Part shown: piece after piece, positions 1-12,023 of the stretch
Layout: every line of letters starts with the position of its first letter
Numbering within the stretch: position 1 is the first letter of the stretch
Assembly: GCA_022813625.1 (NCBI GenBank)
Contig: JAKLMB010000015.1
Span: 806,001-870,000 of the forward strand
Direction of reading: 5' to 3'
From: Aaosphaeria pasadenensis
Lineage: Eukaryota > Ascomycota > Dothideomycetes > Pleosporales
Length of the DNA: 64,000 bases
The notes under the pieces: model-generated
Seen by the model: the letters and a program-made list of their open reading frames with translations, nothing else
What the model was told of the DNA's origin: nothing
Databases searched by the model: none
Translations under genes and position numbers: made by a program

Positions 1-1331
1 GTAGAGATCGTTCCCGCTCACCACGCGGACGCAATACATTCTCTCCCACCCACCAGTACGGTGGGCGTGACCGTACCCCTCCCGCTAATGACAACTCAGA
101 GGTTATACTGATTGATTCTTCGTTGGTTGGTCTCGTGATTGGGCGTCAAGGAGAGAGCCTTCGTCGCATTGAGCAGCAATCAGGAACTAGGATTCAATTC
201 ATCAATGGCCCAGACAGCGGTCCTCAACGTCAGTGTCGCATTACTGGTAGCCCTAGTGCTCGGATTGCTGCAAAGCGGGAGATCAATCGTATCATCGAGG
301 AAAATGGAGGAAATCCAGCCCGGGAAACAGGGCGTAATGCGAGGGGTCCAGCCAAAGTCGGCCAGCAGCAACAGCCTGCTCTGCGTGATGGTGAACAGTC
401 TTCCCAGATCATGGTGCCTGACCGAACCGTCGGACTTATCATTGGCCGTGGAGGTGAAACCATTCGTGATCTTCAAGAACGAAGTGGCTGCCATGTTAAC
501 ATCGTTGGCGAAAACAAGAGCGTCAATGGCCTTCGCCCTGTGAACCTGATTGGAAGTCCCACCGCTGCTGCGCGAGCCAAAGAGCTCATCATGGAGATTG
601 TTGACAGCGACACAAAGACCATGGGAGACGCCGCCCCTGCCCAACAGAACACCAACAGGCGTGACAACTTCGACCAATATGGTGGTGGCGCTGGCGCTGG
701 TGCAGGTGCAGGAAAAATCAACGATACCATCATGGTTCCGTCAGACGCCGTGGGAATGATTATCGGTAAAGGTAAGGGGGAAATGTGCTGTATGTGTTAA
801 GAGTGATACTAACTACTTCAAGGCGGTGAAACTATCAAAGATATGCAGTCTACGACCGGGTGCAAAATCAATGTCTCTCAGGCATCTGGGGCCGATATCG
901 AGCGCGAAATCGGCTTAGTCGGTACAGCACAAGCGATTGCCGACGCAAAACGAGCGATCTGGGACAAGGTTGATTCTGTGGTAAGTGTTGACCTTGGAAC
1001 TTCGTTGTTACGAACGGTATTGACACGCATGCAGAAGGAAAAGAACCGTGAGCGAGCCGGTGGATACAGCGGCAATAACCAGCGTGGTGGACGTGATAAC
1101 GGGAGTTATAATGACAGCTATACTCACCAACAGTCAAGCTACGGGCAGGCAGGAGCCGGGCAGGCAGCAGCGCCGGCGAACCCGCCGGCTACGGGAGATG
1201 CTGCTGCTGCCGATCCTTATGCCATCTATGGAGGGTACCAGAACTATCTGGCCATGTGGTACTCATCGTTTGCGCAACAGCAGCAGCAACAAGCGGGAGG
1301 ACAAGGAGCTCCACCTCCGGGAGCTGCATGA
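1..1331 (+). CDS. KH-domain RNA-binding protein (FUBP-like), 5' truncated
   Basis: The reading frame is already open at base 3, so the gene begins left of the window. Three KH domains are visible, at about residues 36-100, 133-200 and 240-305 of the visible protein. Their GXXG loops read GRQG, GRGG and GKGG. Two introns are inferred. The first, 772-822 (GTAAG, branch ACTAAC), falls inside the third GXXG loop, and splicing restores GKGGETIKDM. The second, 981-1034, is a 54-nt intron with no stop, and splicing joins DSV to KEKNRER. The C-terminus is rich in Gly, Gln and Ala with a YGGYQNYLAMWY segment, like the Tyr-rich tail of far-upstream-element-binding proteins. Family knowledge points to single-stranded RNA/DNA binding in post-transcriptional control. 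About 407 residues are visible; the family is clear, the target is not. Confidence 0.9.
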
Positions 1332-3251
1332 GGCAGATCTATCTGCTGTGACGGTGATGCACATTTTGCTGAGACCTTGCCGATTGATGCGTGCCTGACC
1401 AATCTCCGGAAGTATCGTTCATGTGGCTTGACTTTGCTCGACACGCCGTTTCCACGACTGGATAGTCTTTCCGATTCTGACTCTCGACGATTGATTTGAC
1501 ATGTGCACGAACAAAGCCGTGCTAATCGTTTGCATTGATTTTCCCGGACGGACTTCACACATTGCTCTCAACGCTGTCGTCTCGACCGTGAAAGACATGC
1601 TGCTGCACTTTTGGACCATTTTCTACTGAACAGCCATCTTGGCGGGATACCTTCTCGCAACCCCTTCTATGCTACCACGATGCAAGATGCAACCGTCATC
1701 TTCGCGGATTGAACGACCGTTCAGCCATGCTACAGCTTTATGTTACAACTTGCCCTAACCCATTGCACTCTGGAACCCTGATTATCACTGGGGATGGCAA
1801 GATGCGGGCTGAATGCACCCTAAATCTTACCACTTTGAAAGCTTCATGTCTATAGTTTGGGCGGCCTTTTGACGACCGCAACCGCATATTTCAGGTTACG
1901 TTGACCCATGATTGGCGAGATGAATTGGTAGGGACCTAGTCCTTCCTGCCTGCATGCAAGTGTCTTAGGTGTAGTTTGACGGCTTGGGTGGACATTGACT
2001 GCATTTCTCGCGACACGTGCGTTCAAAGTGTATTTGTATTTTGTCTTAGCAGTATTACCTCGTTGGGTTACTTTTTTTCCCATAAAATAATAATATGAAA
2101 AAAACTTCCTTTGAATTTCCTCTCTGCAATCTTCTAACTATGATTGCATTGACCATAGTGATGGCTTTGAACTTTTGAGATATGGGATAGGGTTGTCTTA
2201 AAGATGGCAGCGTTTGTCCGTATGCTTTGGCCCCAATCATCGTGGAATTAGATCATGGTATTACCAATATGAACTGTTAGTGATGGATAGTAAAAGATGG
2301 AAAAGCGGAGTGCGCCGACATGAGAATCTAGTGACGGTCAAGTGCGACGATGCTTGGCGTGGTGGAGCACATACACAGCGAGTTGAAATGGAAAGGGTGT
2401 GAAAAAGAAAAGGCAAGAGTAACAGGCTGAACCAGGAAAGTATATACTTCTCATCTCATCATACAAAAGTAGAGTTAACACGGAAGACAGTACTTGTAGG
2501 TACTTGAACAGATGTATATCTCTTCCACAAAAGATGAAAGGTTGTCCTCGTGACACAAGCCGAGGCTTGAGCGACGCTGCCCCTCTCGCTCTCGTCTAGC
2601 CAGTAATGTAGCCAGGAACGAGGGACTAAACACTAGGAACTAGGAACTAGGTAGCAGGTAGTAACAAGGTACACTCTAAGTACCTGATAGTAGTATGTAT
2701 TAGGTATTATTTGGTGTAAGGTACATCGTAGATTCACTCATCACTGTGTGCATGGTCGCGGGGTTCGCCGCTTTCCTGCGGACATCTCGATAAGGAAGAT
2801 GCAATGTCTCCCCTCTGATTCGTCAATGTCCTCCGTTTACTACTTCTTTGCCCCTCTCACAGCTTCTAAGAGCTACTGTCTAAAGTCCCGTATCTTAAAG
2901 CTTACGTTTTCCCCACATCATTTGCATCTACTTAGTTTGGTAGTTATCTAGATCCGACGCTGGTAACACAATCAGATGGGATGAGAACGAATTCTAGTTT
3001 CTTTCCTCTCTGAACATTCTGGTCTTCTTCTTCTGCCTTCACGCGTCATTTCACACAGCGGAATCGTTTGGGTTTCTTTATTTCCCTTCCAGTTGGGATT
3101 ATTTGCATTTGTACTCTTACCGTTCACGCTTAGTCGTACATTCGCCACCATCTCGATTCCTATGTGCATTTAAACCCAACAACAGGGGAAAAGAAAACCG
3201 CAACCATACTTGGAATCATAACCAGAAAGCGGACGAACATCTGGAGTAACT
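1332..3251. other. Intergenic, KH gene 3' region and xanthine dehydrogenase upstream region
   Basis: No gene is supported in these 1.9 kb. The first few hundred bases should be 3' UTR of the KH gene. Around 2627-2735 there is low-complexity sequence with repeated CTAGGAA and AGGTA words. The last 250 bases are pyrimidine-rich, as expected for the promoter and leader of the following gene. Short ORFs here have no recognisable content. Confidence 0.6.
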
Positions 3252-6200
3252 ATGGCTCCCGGCCTCGTTATTCCGGACCCCGCGGTCCCAGACCAGCAAT
3301 CGCACTCCCTCTCCTCCCTTACATCCACCTACGACGACACCCTCCGCTTCTACCTCAACGGCACAAAAGTCGTTCTCGACGATGCAGACCCGGAAGTCAC
3401 GCTGCTCGAATACCTGCGCGGCATAGGGCTCACGGGCACGAAGCTGGGCTGCGCGGAGGGCGGCTGCGGCGCCTGCACAGTCGTCGTCTCGCAGTTCAAT
3501 CCCACGACCAAGGAGATCTACCACGCGAGTGTGAACGCGTGCCTCGCGCCGCTGGTGAGCGTCGATGGTAAGCATGTCATCACGGTCGAGGGAATCGGAA
3601 ACGTAAAGAGGCCGCATCCTGCGCAGGAGAGGATTGCGAAGGGGAATGGGAGTCAGTGTGGGTTTTGCACGCCTGGGATTGTCATGGTGAGTTCACGGGA
3701 GACCTATTCTGTTCGCATTGCTTGTATGTGTGTGTGCTGACTGTTAATATAGAGCTTGTACGCTCTCCTTCGGAATAACGAAGCTCCCAGCGAACACGAC
3801 GTCGAGGAAGCATTCGACGGCAACCTCTGCCGATGCACAGGATACAGGCCGATTCTAGACGCCGCCCAAAGCTTCAGCGTGAAGAAGGGATGCGGACAAG
3901 CGACTGCGAATGGTGGAGGTGGATGCTGCATGGAGAAGAATGGCAATGGAGGTGGCTGCTGCAAGAGCGGCGGTTCCGATGGCGGAGAAGTGCAACCGAT
4001 CAAGCGATTCACTCCCCCAGGATTCATCGAGTACAAACCGGACACTGAGCTCATTTTCCCTCCGTCGCTGCGTAAGTACGATTTCAAGCCGCTCGCGTTT
4101 GGAAACAAGAGGAAGAGGTGGTATAGGCCGGTGACTCTACAGCAACTGCTCGAGATCAAGAGTGTGTATCCTTCCGCCAAAGTCATCGGTGGCAGCACAG
4201 AAACACAGATCGAGACAAAGTTCAAGGGATTGAACTACACCGCTTCGGTTTTCGTCGGCGACATCGCAGAGCTGAGGCAATACTCTTTCAAAGACGACTA
4301 CCTGGAAATAGGAGGAAACGTCGTCTTGACGGACTTAGAGAAGATATGCAAGGAGGCCATCGACCACTACGGAGAGACTCGGGGTCAACCTTTCGCCGCA
4401 ATCCTGAAGCAGATTCGTTACTTCGCCGGTCGTCAGATCCGGAACGTAGGCACACCAGCAGGAAACCTGGCCACGGCCTCTCCAATCTCAGATCTGAACC
4501 CCGTGTTCGTTGCGAGCAACACGACGCTCGTCGCGAAGAGCCTGGACAAGACGACTGAGATCCCAATGTCGACGTTCTTCAAGGGCTACAGACAGACTGC
4601 GCTTCCGCCGGACGGGATCGTCGCGAGTCTGAGGATCCCCGTGGCGAGCGAGAAGGGCGAATTCATGCGTGCGTACAAGCAGGCGAAGAGGAAAGATGAT
4701 GATATCGCGATCGTGAATGCTGCCCTGCGGGTCTCGCTCGGGGAGGACGATGTGGTGCAGAGTGTAGATCTCGTGTATGGTGGTATGGCACCTACGACCA
4801 TCGCTGCAAAGAAGGCAATGGAGTTCCTCCAAGGGAAGAAGTTCACCGAGCTCAAGACGCTCGAAGGTGTCATGGATGCCCTCGAGGAAGACTTCGATCT
4901 CAGGTTCGGGGTGCCTGGTGGCATGGCGACGTATCGAAAGTCGCTTGCACTCAGCTTCTTCTACAAGTTTTACCACGAAGTCCTTGGCTCACTGCATACT
5001 AAAGAAGTGGACGTTGATACCCAGGCTGTTGGCGAGATCGAGAGAGAAATTTCCGTCGGAGCTAAAGACCACAAGGTCGCAGAGGCGTACGAGCAGAAGA
5101 TTCTCGGAAAGGAACGACCGCATGTCGCGGCGCTGAAGCAAACCACTGGAGAAGCACAGTACACGGACGACATACCCGTGCAGAAGAACGAACTCTATGG
5201 ATGCCTGGTGCTTTCTACGAAAGCACACGCTAAACTGCTGAGCGTAGATCCTGAGCCTGCGTTGGACCTTCCAGGAGTCGCAGCATGGGTGGACCACCGA
5301 GATCTTCCATCTCCAGAGGCTAACTGGTGGGGAGCACCTAATTGCGATGAGCTGTTCTTCGCCGTTGACGAAGTTGTCACTGCCGGTCAGCCCATAGGAA
5401 TCATCCTTGCCGATACTGCCAAACGTGCAGAGCAAGCTGCTCGCGCAGTCAAGGTCGAATACGAGGACCTGCCCGCGATATTCACTATCGAAGAAGCTAT
5501 CGAGAAAGAAAGTTACTTCCCGCACTTCCGATACATCAAGAACGGAGATCCCGACAAGGCTTTCACCGAGGCAGATCATGTTATCACCGGTATTGCACGC
5601 ATGGGCGGCCAGGAGCATTTCTACCTCGAAACGCAGGCTTGTGTCGCCATTCCTAAGCTTGAAGACGGAGAAATGGAAGTGTTCAGCAGTACGCAGAACC
5701 CGACCGAGACGCAAGCATACGTTTCGAAGGTCACGGGCGTCGCTGCAAACAAGATCGTGTCCCGTGTCAAGCGCATGGGAGGTGGGTTTGGAGGAAAGGA
5801 GACGAGGTCCATACAGCTTGCGGGTATTGTGGCATGTGCTGCGAATAAGGTTCGACGACCGGTGAGGTGCATGCTGAACCGAGACGAAGATATCATAACG
5901 TCTGGACAACGCCATCCTTTCCTTGCGCGGTGGAAGGTAGCCGTCAACAATGATGGAAGGCTGCAGGCTCTCGACGCAGACGTTTTCTGCAATGGTGGAT
6001 GTACTCAAGATCTCTCAGGTGCTGTCGTCGAACGCTCATTGTCACATATCGATAATGTTTATTCGATACCAAACATTCACGTCAGGGGACGGGTAGCAAA
6101 GACCAACACAGTATCAAACACTGCATTCCGAGGCTTTGGTGGTCCCCAGGGTATGTTCATTGCAGAGACGTACATGGAGGAAGTTGCAGATCACCTCAAG

Positions 6201-7474
6201 ATCCCCGTGGAGAGACTCAGGGAGATCAACATGTACGGTCCCAACACCAGCATGACGACACATTTCAACCAGACGATGAAGGATTGGTTTGTACCACTCA
6301 TGTACAAGCAAGTCATGGATGAGAGCGAATACAATCGCAGACGGCAGGAAATTGAGGAGTTCAACAAGACACACAAATGGAACAAGAGAGGTCTGGCAAT
6401 CATCCCGACGAAATTTGGTATCTCCTTCACAGCACTGTTTCTCAATCAAGCAGGCGCCCTCGTACATATCTACCACGACGGATCCATCCTCGTAGCCCAC
6501 GGTGGCACTGAGATGGGCCAGGGACTACACACCAAGATGATCATGATCGCAGCCGAAGCACTCAAAGTACCCCAGGACAACGTCTTCATCTCGGAAACAG
6601 CAACCAACACCGTAGCCAACACCTCCTCAACCGCCGCCTCCGCCTCCTCCGATCTCAACGGCTACGCCATCTGGAATGCCTGCGAACAACTCAACGAGCG
6701 CCTCCAGCCATACCGCGAGAAACTCGGCCCCGACGCAACCATGAAAGACATCGCCCACGCCGCCTACTTCGACCGTGTGAATCTCTCCGCGCAGGGCTTC
6801 TACAAGACCCCCGACATCGGATACGTCTGGGGCGAGAACACAGGCCAAATGTTCTTCTACTTCACGCAGGGCGTAGCCGCGGCGGAAGTCGAGATCGACA
6901 CGCTGACGGGCGACTTCACGTGCCGGCGCGCGGACATCAAGATGGACGTCGGCCGCAGCATCAACCCCAGCATCGACTACGGGCAGATCGAGGGCGCCTT
7001 CGTCCAGGGCCAGGGTCTCTTCACCATCGAAGAGAGCCTCTGGCATCGTGCCAGCGGCCAGATCTTCACAAAGGGGCCCGGCGCTTACAAGATCCCGGGA
7101 TTCAGGGACATCCCACAGGTCTTCAACGTCAGTCTCCTCAAGGACGTCCAGTGGGAGAATCTGAGGACCATCCAGAGGAGTAGGGGTGTTGGTAAGTTCA
7201 AGTTTTTCCTCATGCCCGTGTTTGATGTATCCTGCGACAGATATCTAACATTGTACCTGCAGGTGAACCCCCACTCTTCATGGGCAGCGTCGTCTTCTTC
7301 GCCATCCGCGACGCCCTCAAGGCCGCACGAGCACAGTTCGGCGAGCACGACGTCCTCAAGCTGCAGAGCCCCGCCACCCCCGAGAGGATCAGGATTTCCT
7401 GCGCGGATCCGATTCTCAAGAGGGCTTGGGTCGAGCCTAAGGAGGGGGAGAAGAGCTTCTTTGTTGCTATTTGA
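3252..7474 (+). CDS. hxA: Xanthine dehydrogenase (purine hydroxylase I)
   Basis: This enzyme oxidises hypoxanthine to xanthine and xanthine to urate, using NAD+, in purine catabolism. The model is join(3252..3686, 3753..7191, 7263..7474), giving 1361 residues, the usual fungal length. The first [2Fe-2S] domain has C67, C72, C75 and C97, and the second has C136, C139, C171 and C173. The FAD domain (about 260-440) contains GGSTETQIE and VGTPAGNLA. The molybdopterin half has GFGGKE828TR, ER906, FRGFGG and GVGE1293PP. These match bovine Glu802, Arg880 and catalytic Glu1261, so this is a purine hydroxylase rather than an aldehyde oxidase. Introns are 66 and 71 bp; the second lies one codon before the catalytic Glu. 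A Gly-rich linker (192-222) with two Cys-Cys pairs follows the Fe-S domains. The gene converges on HMG-CoA lyase. Confidence 0.96.
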
Positions 7475-7807
7475 TGATGTTGCTTCTGTTTTGAGTTTGG
7501 GGTCTATGACTGTCTTTTTGGGGATTAAGGGAAGTAGGAAATGGATACGGGAACTCATTGGACGGTCAAAATTCCGGCAAGATACCATGCATACGTAACC
7601 GTAACGAAATGAACTTTAATGTGAAATTTGAAATGCTTCTGGATGGACGTGATTAATTCTTTGTCACTTTTTTTTTCGATAAAATGTGATACCCTATGTC
7701 AGATCATCTATCCTATAACTTTTCTTCAGTATCGTTTGGGTACTTCAAAGGCCCCTCCTTCATGCATGCTATTTTTCGCTTTTCATACAAGATTCCTTTT
7801 TCATCAT
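7475..7807. other. Convergent 3' intergenic region
   Basis: These 333 bp separate the stop codons of xanthine dehydrogenase and HMG-CoA lyase and hold the two opposing 3' UTRs. I see a T-rich stretch near 7668-7680 but no gene or repeat. Confidence 0.6.
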
Positions 7808-9047
7808 TCAACTTCTCTTCCTCAGCTGCGCTAATGTCGCCTTACCCGCTCTACTCTCGTTCCCTCTGCTCAGCTCCCCGGATATCCACTCCCCAACCTC
7901 GGCCAACTTCTCGATGTCGACGCCCGTCTTCGCGCCCAGGCTATGGAAACAATGCACTAGGTCCTCCGTCGCCACGTTGCCAGTCGCACCGGGGCTAAAC
8001 GGGCAGCCACCCAGGCCGCCCACAGCGGCGTCGAACGTCCTAATGCCGTGCTCGAGGGCGACGACGGAGTTGACAAGGGCCTGGCCGTAGGTGTCGTGGA
8101 AGTGCAGCGCGAGGTCGCTCTTCTCGATGCCCGCAGCGCTGAGCGTCTTGAGGAGCTCTGCGGTCTTGGGCGCCGTGCCCATGCCCGTGGTGTCGGCCAC
8201 GGAGATCTCGTCGGCGCCCATCTCGAGGAGGCTGACGGCGAGCTCGGCGACCTTGTGCGGGTCGACGTTGGGGCCCTCGTACGGGCAGCCAAGGGCGACG
8301 GAGATGTAGGCGCGGACGGGCAGGTTGAGGTCCTTGGCTCGGGTGAGGATGGGCTCGAAGCGTTTAAGGGACTCGGCGATCGAGCAGTTCGTGTTCTTCT
8401 GCGTGAAGGATTCGGTCGCGGCGGTGAAGATGGAGATTTCGTGCTTGGGTGTCTGGTCTGCGGCGTCGGAGGGAATGGCGTCGGTGTCTGTGTTGCCTGG
8501 ACCTGGGGACGGTGGTGGTGTTGGGTAGCCGTTATTTTGCTGTGCGGAGGAGGAGGAGGGCGATGACGTCCTGGCCTCCCAAGTTTTGAGGAAGTTGTCT
8601 AGGCCTTTGACGTTCGGGAGTAGCCATTGGTATGTTATGGGCACGGGAGACTGCGGTGCAGCTTGTAGGACGCGCTCCAGTATCTCTGAAGAGTTCGCCA
8701 TCTACATATTCAATCTTCTTTTAGCTTTCACCATCTTCTATCACAACGTATCCATAGTGTAGCTAGCTAACCTGAGGAACCCATTTCGGCGCAACGAACG
8801 ACCCAGCCTCGATGGTCTTGAGGCCTGTCTGTGCCAATCTTTCTACGAGCTCTATCTTTGTGGCCACTGGTATGCTCTGCTTCTCGTTTTGCAACCCATC
8901 TCGTGGGCCGACTTCCACGATGCGGACGTGGTCGCCTCCGCGGTTAGGCACGGCTGTTGCAAAGGTCTGGCGGCGGGGACGGAGGTGGTGATGGGGATGC
9001 CGAGCAGCGAGCCGGGCGGCGCGGAGGCAGGTGAATTTCGAATTCAT
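7808..9047 (-). CDS. Hydroxymethylglutaryl-CoA lyase, mitochondrial
   Basis: It cleaves HMG-CoA to acetyl-CoA and acetoacetate, the last step of leucine breakdown. The model is complement(join(7808..8701, 8772..9047)), 389 residues. The 70-bp intron joins WVPQ to MANSSE in frame. The start at 9047 is the first ATG; the open frame above it begins only with TTG. The N-terminus (MNSKFTCLRAARLAARH...) is Arg/His-rich without acidic residues, like a mitochondrial presequence. Family motifs are EVGPRDGLQNE (R49, D50), the metal-binding LHFHDTYGQ (H292, H294) and the signature GGLGGCPFSPGATGN (C325). A Ser/Pro/Gly-rich insert of about 45 residues (133-177) splits the barrel between NVKGLDNF and EISIFTAA; animal enzymes lack it. 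Confidence 0.95.
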
Positions 9048-9694
9048 GGTGAGGAGAGTGTGTGGGAATAGAAAGACTCGCCGAAGGGTCTCGAGCTGTG
9101 TCCGTGACACAGGCAACCTGGAGAGAATGAATGTAAGTAACTACTGTGGTATGAGCGACAGAGAGTGGTGTGGGGAGCGGGAGGGAGCTTAACGCCGAGG
9201 TCTTAAGCTGAATTAAGTAATGACAACCAAGGCAGTTCTTGCCGAAGGTACCCTCTACTATTCATGCACGACTAGGTACCTTACCTACCGTAGGTACCTG
9301 TAGGCAGATTGATATTCAGTACGTACCTCACTTAAAAGCACAATGACTACAAGATCTTATTAAATTTTCAAGAAGAATTTACGCCAAAGAGCATTTTATT
9401 AAGTTATGTTGGTTTAATTAATTACCTACCTGTAGGTAATGAAGACTAAGGAAACAATAACATAAAGAAATAATAGAGAATGGGGTATAACCGATCAGAC
9501 ATGGAGATGAGAAAAAGAAATGATAAGAAATGATGGGTAACAGGCCAGACATAGAATGAAAATATTAGGGAAAATGAAGTCACCAAGCAGTTGAATGCAG
9601 GTGATTTGAACAACAACAAAGGAAATATATCGAGCCATCCAACATCAGTCTCCATCCTCCATAACCCATCCTACCAACACAAGCGAGGGGCATG
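9048..9694. other. Intergenic, HMG-CoA lyase upstream region
   Basis: No gene is seen. Short palindromic words built on GGTACC/CCTACC/GTAGGTA cluster at 9246-9305 and 9420-9440. The part from about 9340 to 9560 is AT-rich and holds no ORF of interest. Confidence 0.55.
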
Positions 9695-10597
9695 TCATTT
9701 CAAAGGTCCCCTATACGGTAGAATGCTCGTCTGCGGACCACTTGGCTTTTTCCTCAACTCATCTTGCTTTTTCAAAGCCGGTTCGATTACTTTCTTGTAC
9801 CACTCTGCTCTTAACTCAGCCATCTCTTCCAAAGTCCAGTACACGTTGTCCTTAGGCGCTTTTGCATCCTCTTTCTTCTTCAGATCAACTTTCGTGACCG
9901 TCACGATAGCAGTCACTGGTCGCGGCTTCTCTTCCTTTGTTACGAAATACGACATTCGACAAGGGTCTTGGTGTCCTAATCTTGTCCCCTTTGGCCCATC
10001 TTTAAGTATGCTGTTACACCATTTATTTGCCAAACGCGCCATATTCATGTCGCAGAGACCATACAAATGGGGCTTCAACTCTTTCACAGGCAACTCATAG
10101 GGCATGCAAGCCTTCACCTGCTCCCAGATCGTTACCTCGCCCATTGATGTGATGTTGGTTGCAATAGGTATCAGCTCCCGAAGAGCATAGACATAGTCGA
10201 CTGGACTGCCCTTCTTCCGGGCCTCCTCGATGGCTCCCACCACATCTAGTGCATCCGGATTCATCTCTGTGATGAACTGCAGGGTGCTACCGTCGGACGT
10301 TTTTGCTTCGTAGCCGGTGATGAGACTAAGGAACAAGCCATTTTGGGTAACCCTCGTGAATTTGGTGACTGCTTCGGCTCCACCGCAATGGTCATTCAGG
10401 ATTCGTTTGCACCTTTCGACCAAAAGTGTACCTTCTCCCGGTAGGAATGGTCCGTGTACTCGGATGACGTTGGTTGATTTGAAATGGACTTTCAGGTCAA
10501 CATACACGTCAGGTCCTATGATATCCCCAAACTCGCTGGATGAAAATGAGGAGTCTGAGTGATATCCTGAAGCCTTATCCATTAGTACGTCTGACAT
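9695..10597 (-). CDS. Hypothetical protein, tandem paralogue A
   Basis: This is an intronless 300-residue ORF starting at an ATG. I do not recognise a named domain. It is clearly related to the next gene on the same strand (11265-12023). Both have a block with V.GP(F/Y)...EG..LL..C..IL.DH followed by GYE, then a central YxLRxL helix. Later both carry LPVK.LK and, near the end, VT.I.T.T.V. Protein A has an acidic/Ser-rich N-terminus and a basic C-terminal tail of about 50 residues (KKxEDAK to PYRGPLK) that B lacks. There is no signal peptide or membrane segment, so a soluble intracellular protein is inferred. Codon use and conserved blocks argue that it is expressed, but function is unknown. 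Confidence 0.75.
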   Translation of the reverse strand: MSDVLMDKASGYHSDSSFSSSEFGDIIGPDVYVDLKVHFKSTNVIRVHGPFLPGEGTLLVERCKRILNDHCGGAEAVTKFTRVTQNGLFLSLITGYEAKTSDGSTLQFITEMNPDALDVVGAIEEARKKGSPVDYVYALRELIPIATNITSMGEVTIWEQVKACMPYELPVKELKPHLYGLCDMNMARLANKWCNSILKDGPKGTRLGHQDPCRMSYFVTKEEKPRPVTAIVTVTKVDLKKKEDAKAPKDNVYWTLEEMAELRAEWYKKVIEPALKKQDELRKKPSGPQTSILPYRGPLK

Positions 10598-11264
10598 TGC
10601 TCAAATGTATTTGTCGTGGACAGTATGGTCTGAGTACGGAATGAATATGGAATGATTGAAATTGAGTATGAAAACAGTGTAGATTGAGTAAGGACTGAGT
10701 ATACAATCAATGTAGATACTGAGTTCAATGTAGATCGAATGTGGAATACAGCATTGTAGAAAGTTATGTGAAAATGACTTCTTGTATACATACTCAACAT
10801 GCTCAGCATCTTCAGAAAGCGATCCGGGCCCTCTATGACTGTTCTCTATATCAAAGCTCTATCAGCACGGTCGGGTCAATCTGTTGGTGCAACCTACCTA
10901 CTATATATGCTACCAAATCATGGCTTCTGGTAATTTCAGATATGGGTACGTGTGAGAGAGAAGACAAAGGAAACGGGAAATGAAGTAATAGAAGATATTT
11001 GGTATAGTTAGATAACGAATGTAAGACAATAATTATGTAGGGAACATAAGATGTAGAGACCTAAGATATAAAGCTAAGATATATGAGAAACCAGAAATAG
11101 GAAAGAAAGAATACAGGAAACAGGGGAAGCAGGTCACAGAAGACAAGGAAAACAACATGAATAGGAGACACGTCCAGCCTTCTAGAAGTGATAGTTCCGG
11201 CACCTGGCAGATTCTATGAAGAAGGGTACTGGACAACTCGTTCGCTTGTCTCCCTAATGACACA
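10598..11264. other. Upstream region of paralogue A with degenerate repeats
   Basis: Between the two paralogues the DNA is AT-rich. From 10605 to 10760 it contains repeated short words (TGAGTA, AATGTAGAT). At 10845-10859 it carries a 15-mer, TCTATATCAAAGCTC, that also occurs upstream of paralogue B. No gene is supported. Confidence 0.6.
10836..10863 (-). promoter_or_regulatory. Duplicated upstream motif, copy A
   Basis: TGACTG at 10836, then TCTATATCAAAGCTC at 10845-10859 and TATC. The same order recurs at 12151-12180. It lies about 240 bp upstream of the paralogue A start codon. It is either a conserved promoter element or a remnant of the tandem duplication. Confidence 0.4.
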
Positions 11265-12023
11265 TTATTCCGAAGCGGTGTCTGAGCTGGAAGAGTCCCA
11301 GAAGCTCCAGTACCCAGTCTTAGCATCATGCCTCTCTCCCATTTCGACTTGGGTGATTGTCATGATGGAGGTCACTTCGCGGGCCTTGACTCCCTTTTCT
11401 CTGTAGTTATAATAAAGGCGTTTGTGCGGGCTCGCTTGCCCAAATTCTCTGTTGTCTCCATCTTTGTGAGAAGCCTTGATAAGAATGGCCTGTTCCTCCC
11501 TCGCTACGTCCTCGAGGACGCTGGTATTGAAAGATGTGCCTTTGACTTTCAATGATTTGACGGGGAGTTTGTCGGGCAAGTCCTTTTGAATTTGAGCCTC
11601 AAATTTATCGTATTCTTCGATGATGATTGGCTCCAAAAGTTCAAGTACTCGAAGAGAATAATAAGAAGGGTATGGCGCACTCTCTGGTAGTTTAGCCCAA
11701 AACTCGTTCCTTTTTTCTTTGAAATCCTCGGACAATTTCAGATCTTCTTCTACCTGTATCTGAAGTCGCACAGAGCTACCTTCAGGTAATTCGACTTCGT
11801 ACCCATCGACGGTATCGAGAGATAAATTCTGAACCATTCTCTGCTCGAATGCGTCGCTGTAGGCCTCCCCACCGTGATCCCTCAAGATGCTCTCGCATTG
11901 TCTCAAGAGGCGACTTCCCTCATCTGCCGTGTAGGGCCCGAATACCTGAACAAGTGAGGTCGACTTCTGCATCACGACCAGATGCACGAGCTTTATGGGC
12001 ATCATAAAGGAAAGGTTTGGCAT
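11265..12023 (-). CDS. Hypothetical protein, tandem paralogue B
   Basis: This is an intronless 252-residue ORF with an ATG start at 12023 and no known domain. It is homologous to paralogue A over most of its length. Shared landmarks, in the same order, are VFGPYTADEGSRLL, ILRDHGGEA, DGYEVELPEGS, YSLRVLELLEP, LPVKSLKV and TSIMTITQVEM. B is shorter at both ends and finishes with a Ser/Asp-rich tail. Divergence is substantial, so the duplication is old or evolution has been fast. The two genes and the MYND gene form a head-to-tail minus-strand series. The upstream region carries the motif also found upstream of A. Confidence 0.75.
   Translation of the reverse strand: MPNLSFMMPIKLVHLVVMQKSTSLVQVFGPYTADEGSRLLRQCESILRDHGGEAYSDAFEQRMVQNLSLDTVDGYEVELPEGSSVRLQIQVEEDLKLSEDFKEKRNEFWAKLPESAPYPSYYSLRVLELLEPIIIEEYDKFEAQIQKDLPDKLPVKSLKVKGTSFNTSVLEDVAREEQAILIKASHKDGDNREFGQASPHKRLYYNYREKGVKAREVTSIMTITQVEMGERHDAKTGYWSFWDSSSSDTASE

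Noticed and set aside
3756..7598. Xanthine dehydrogenase read as one long ORF ending at 7598
   Set aside because: The frame past 7191 gives a Ser/Arg-rich tail unlike the family. A 71-bp intron restores GVGEPPLF and the conserved C-terminus ending at 7474.
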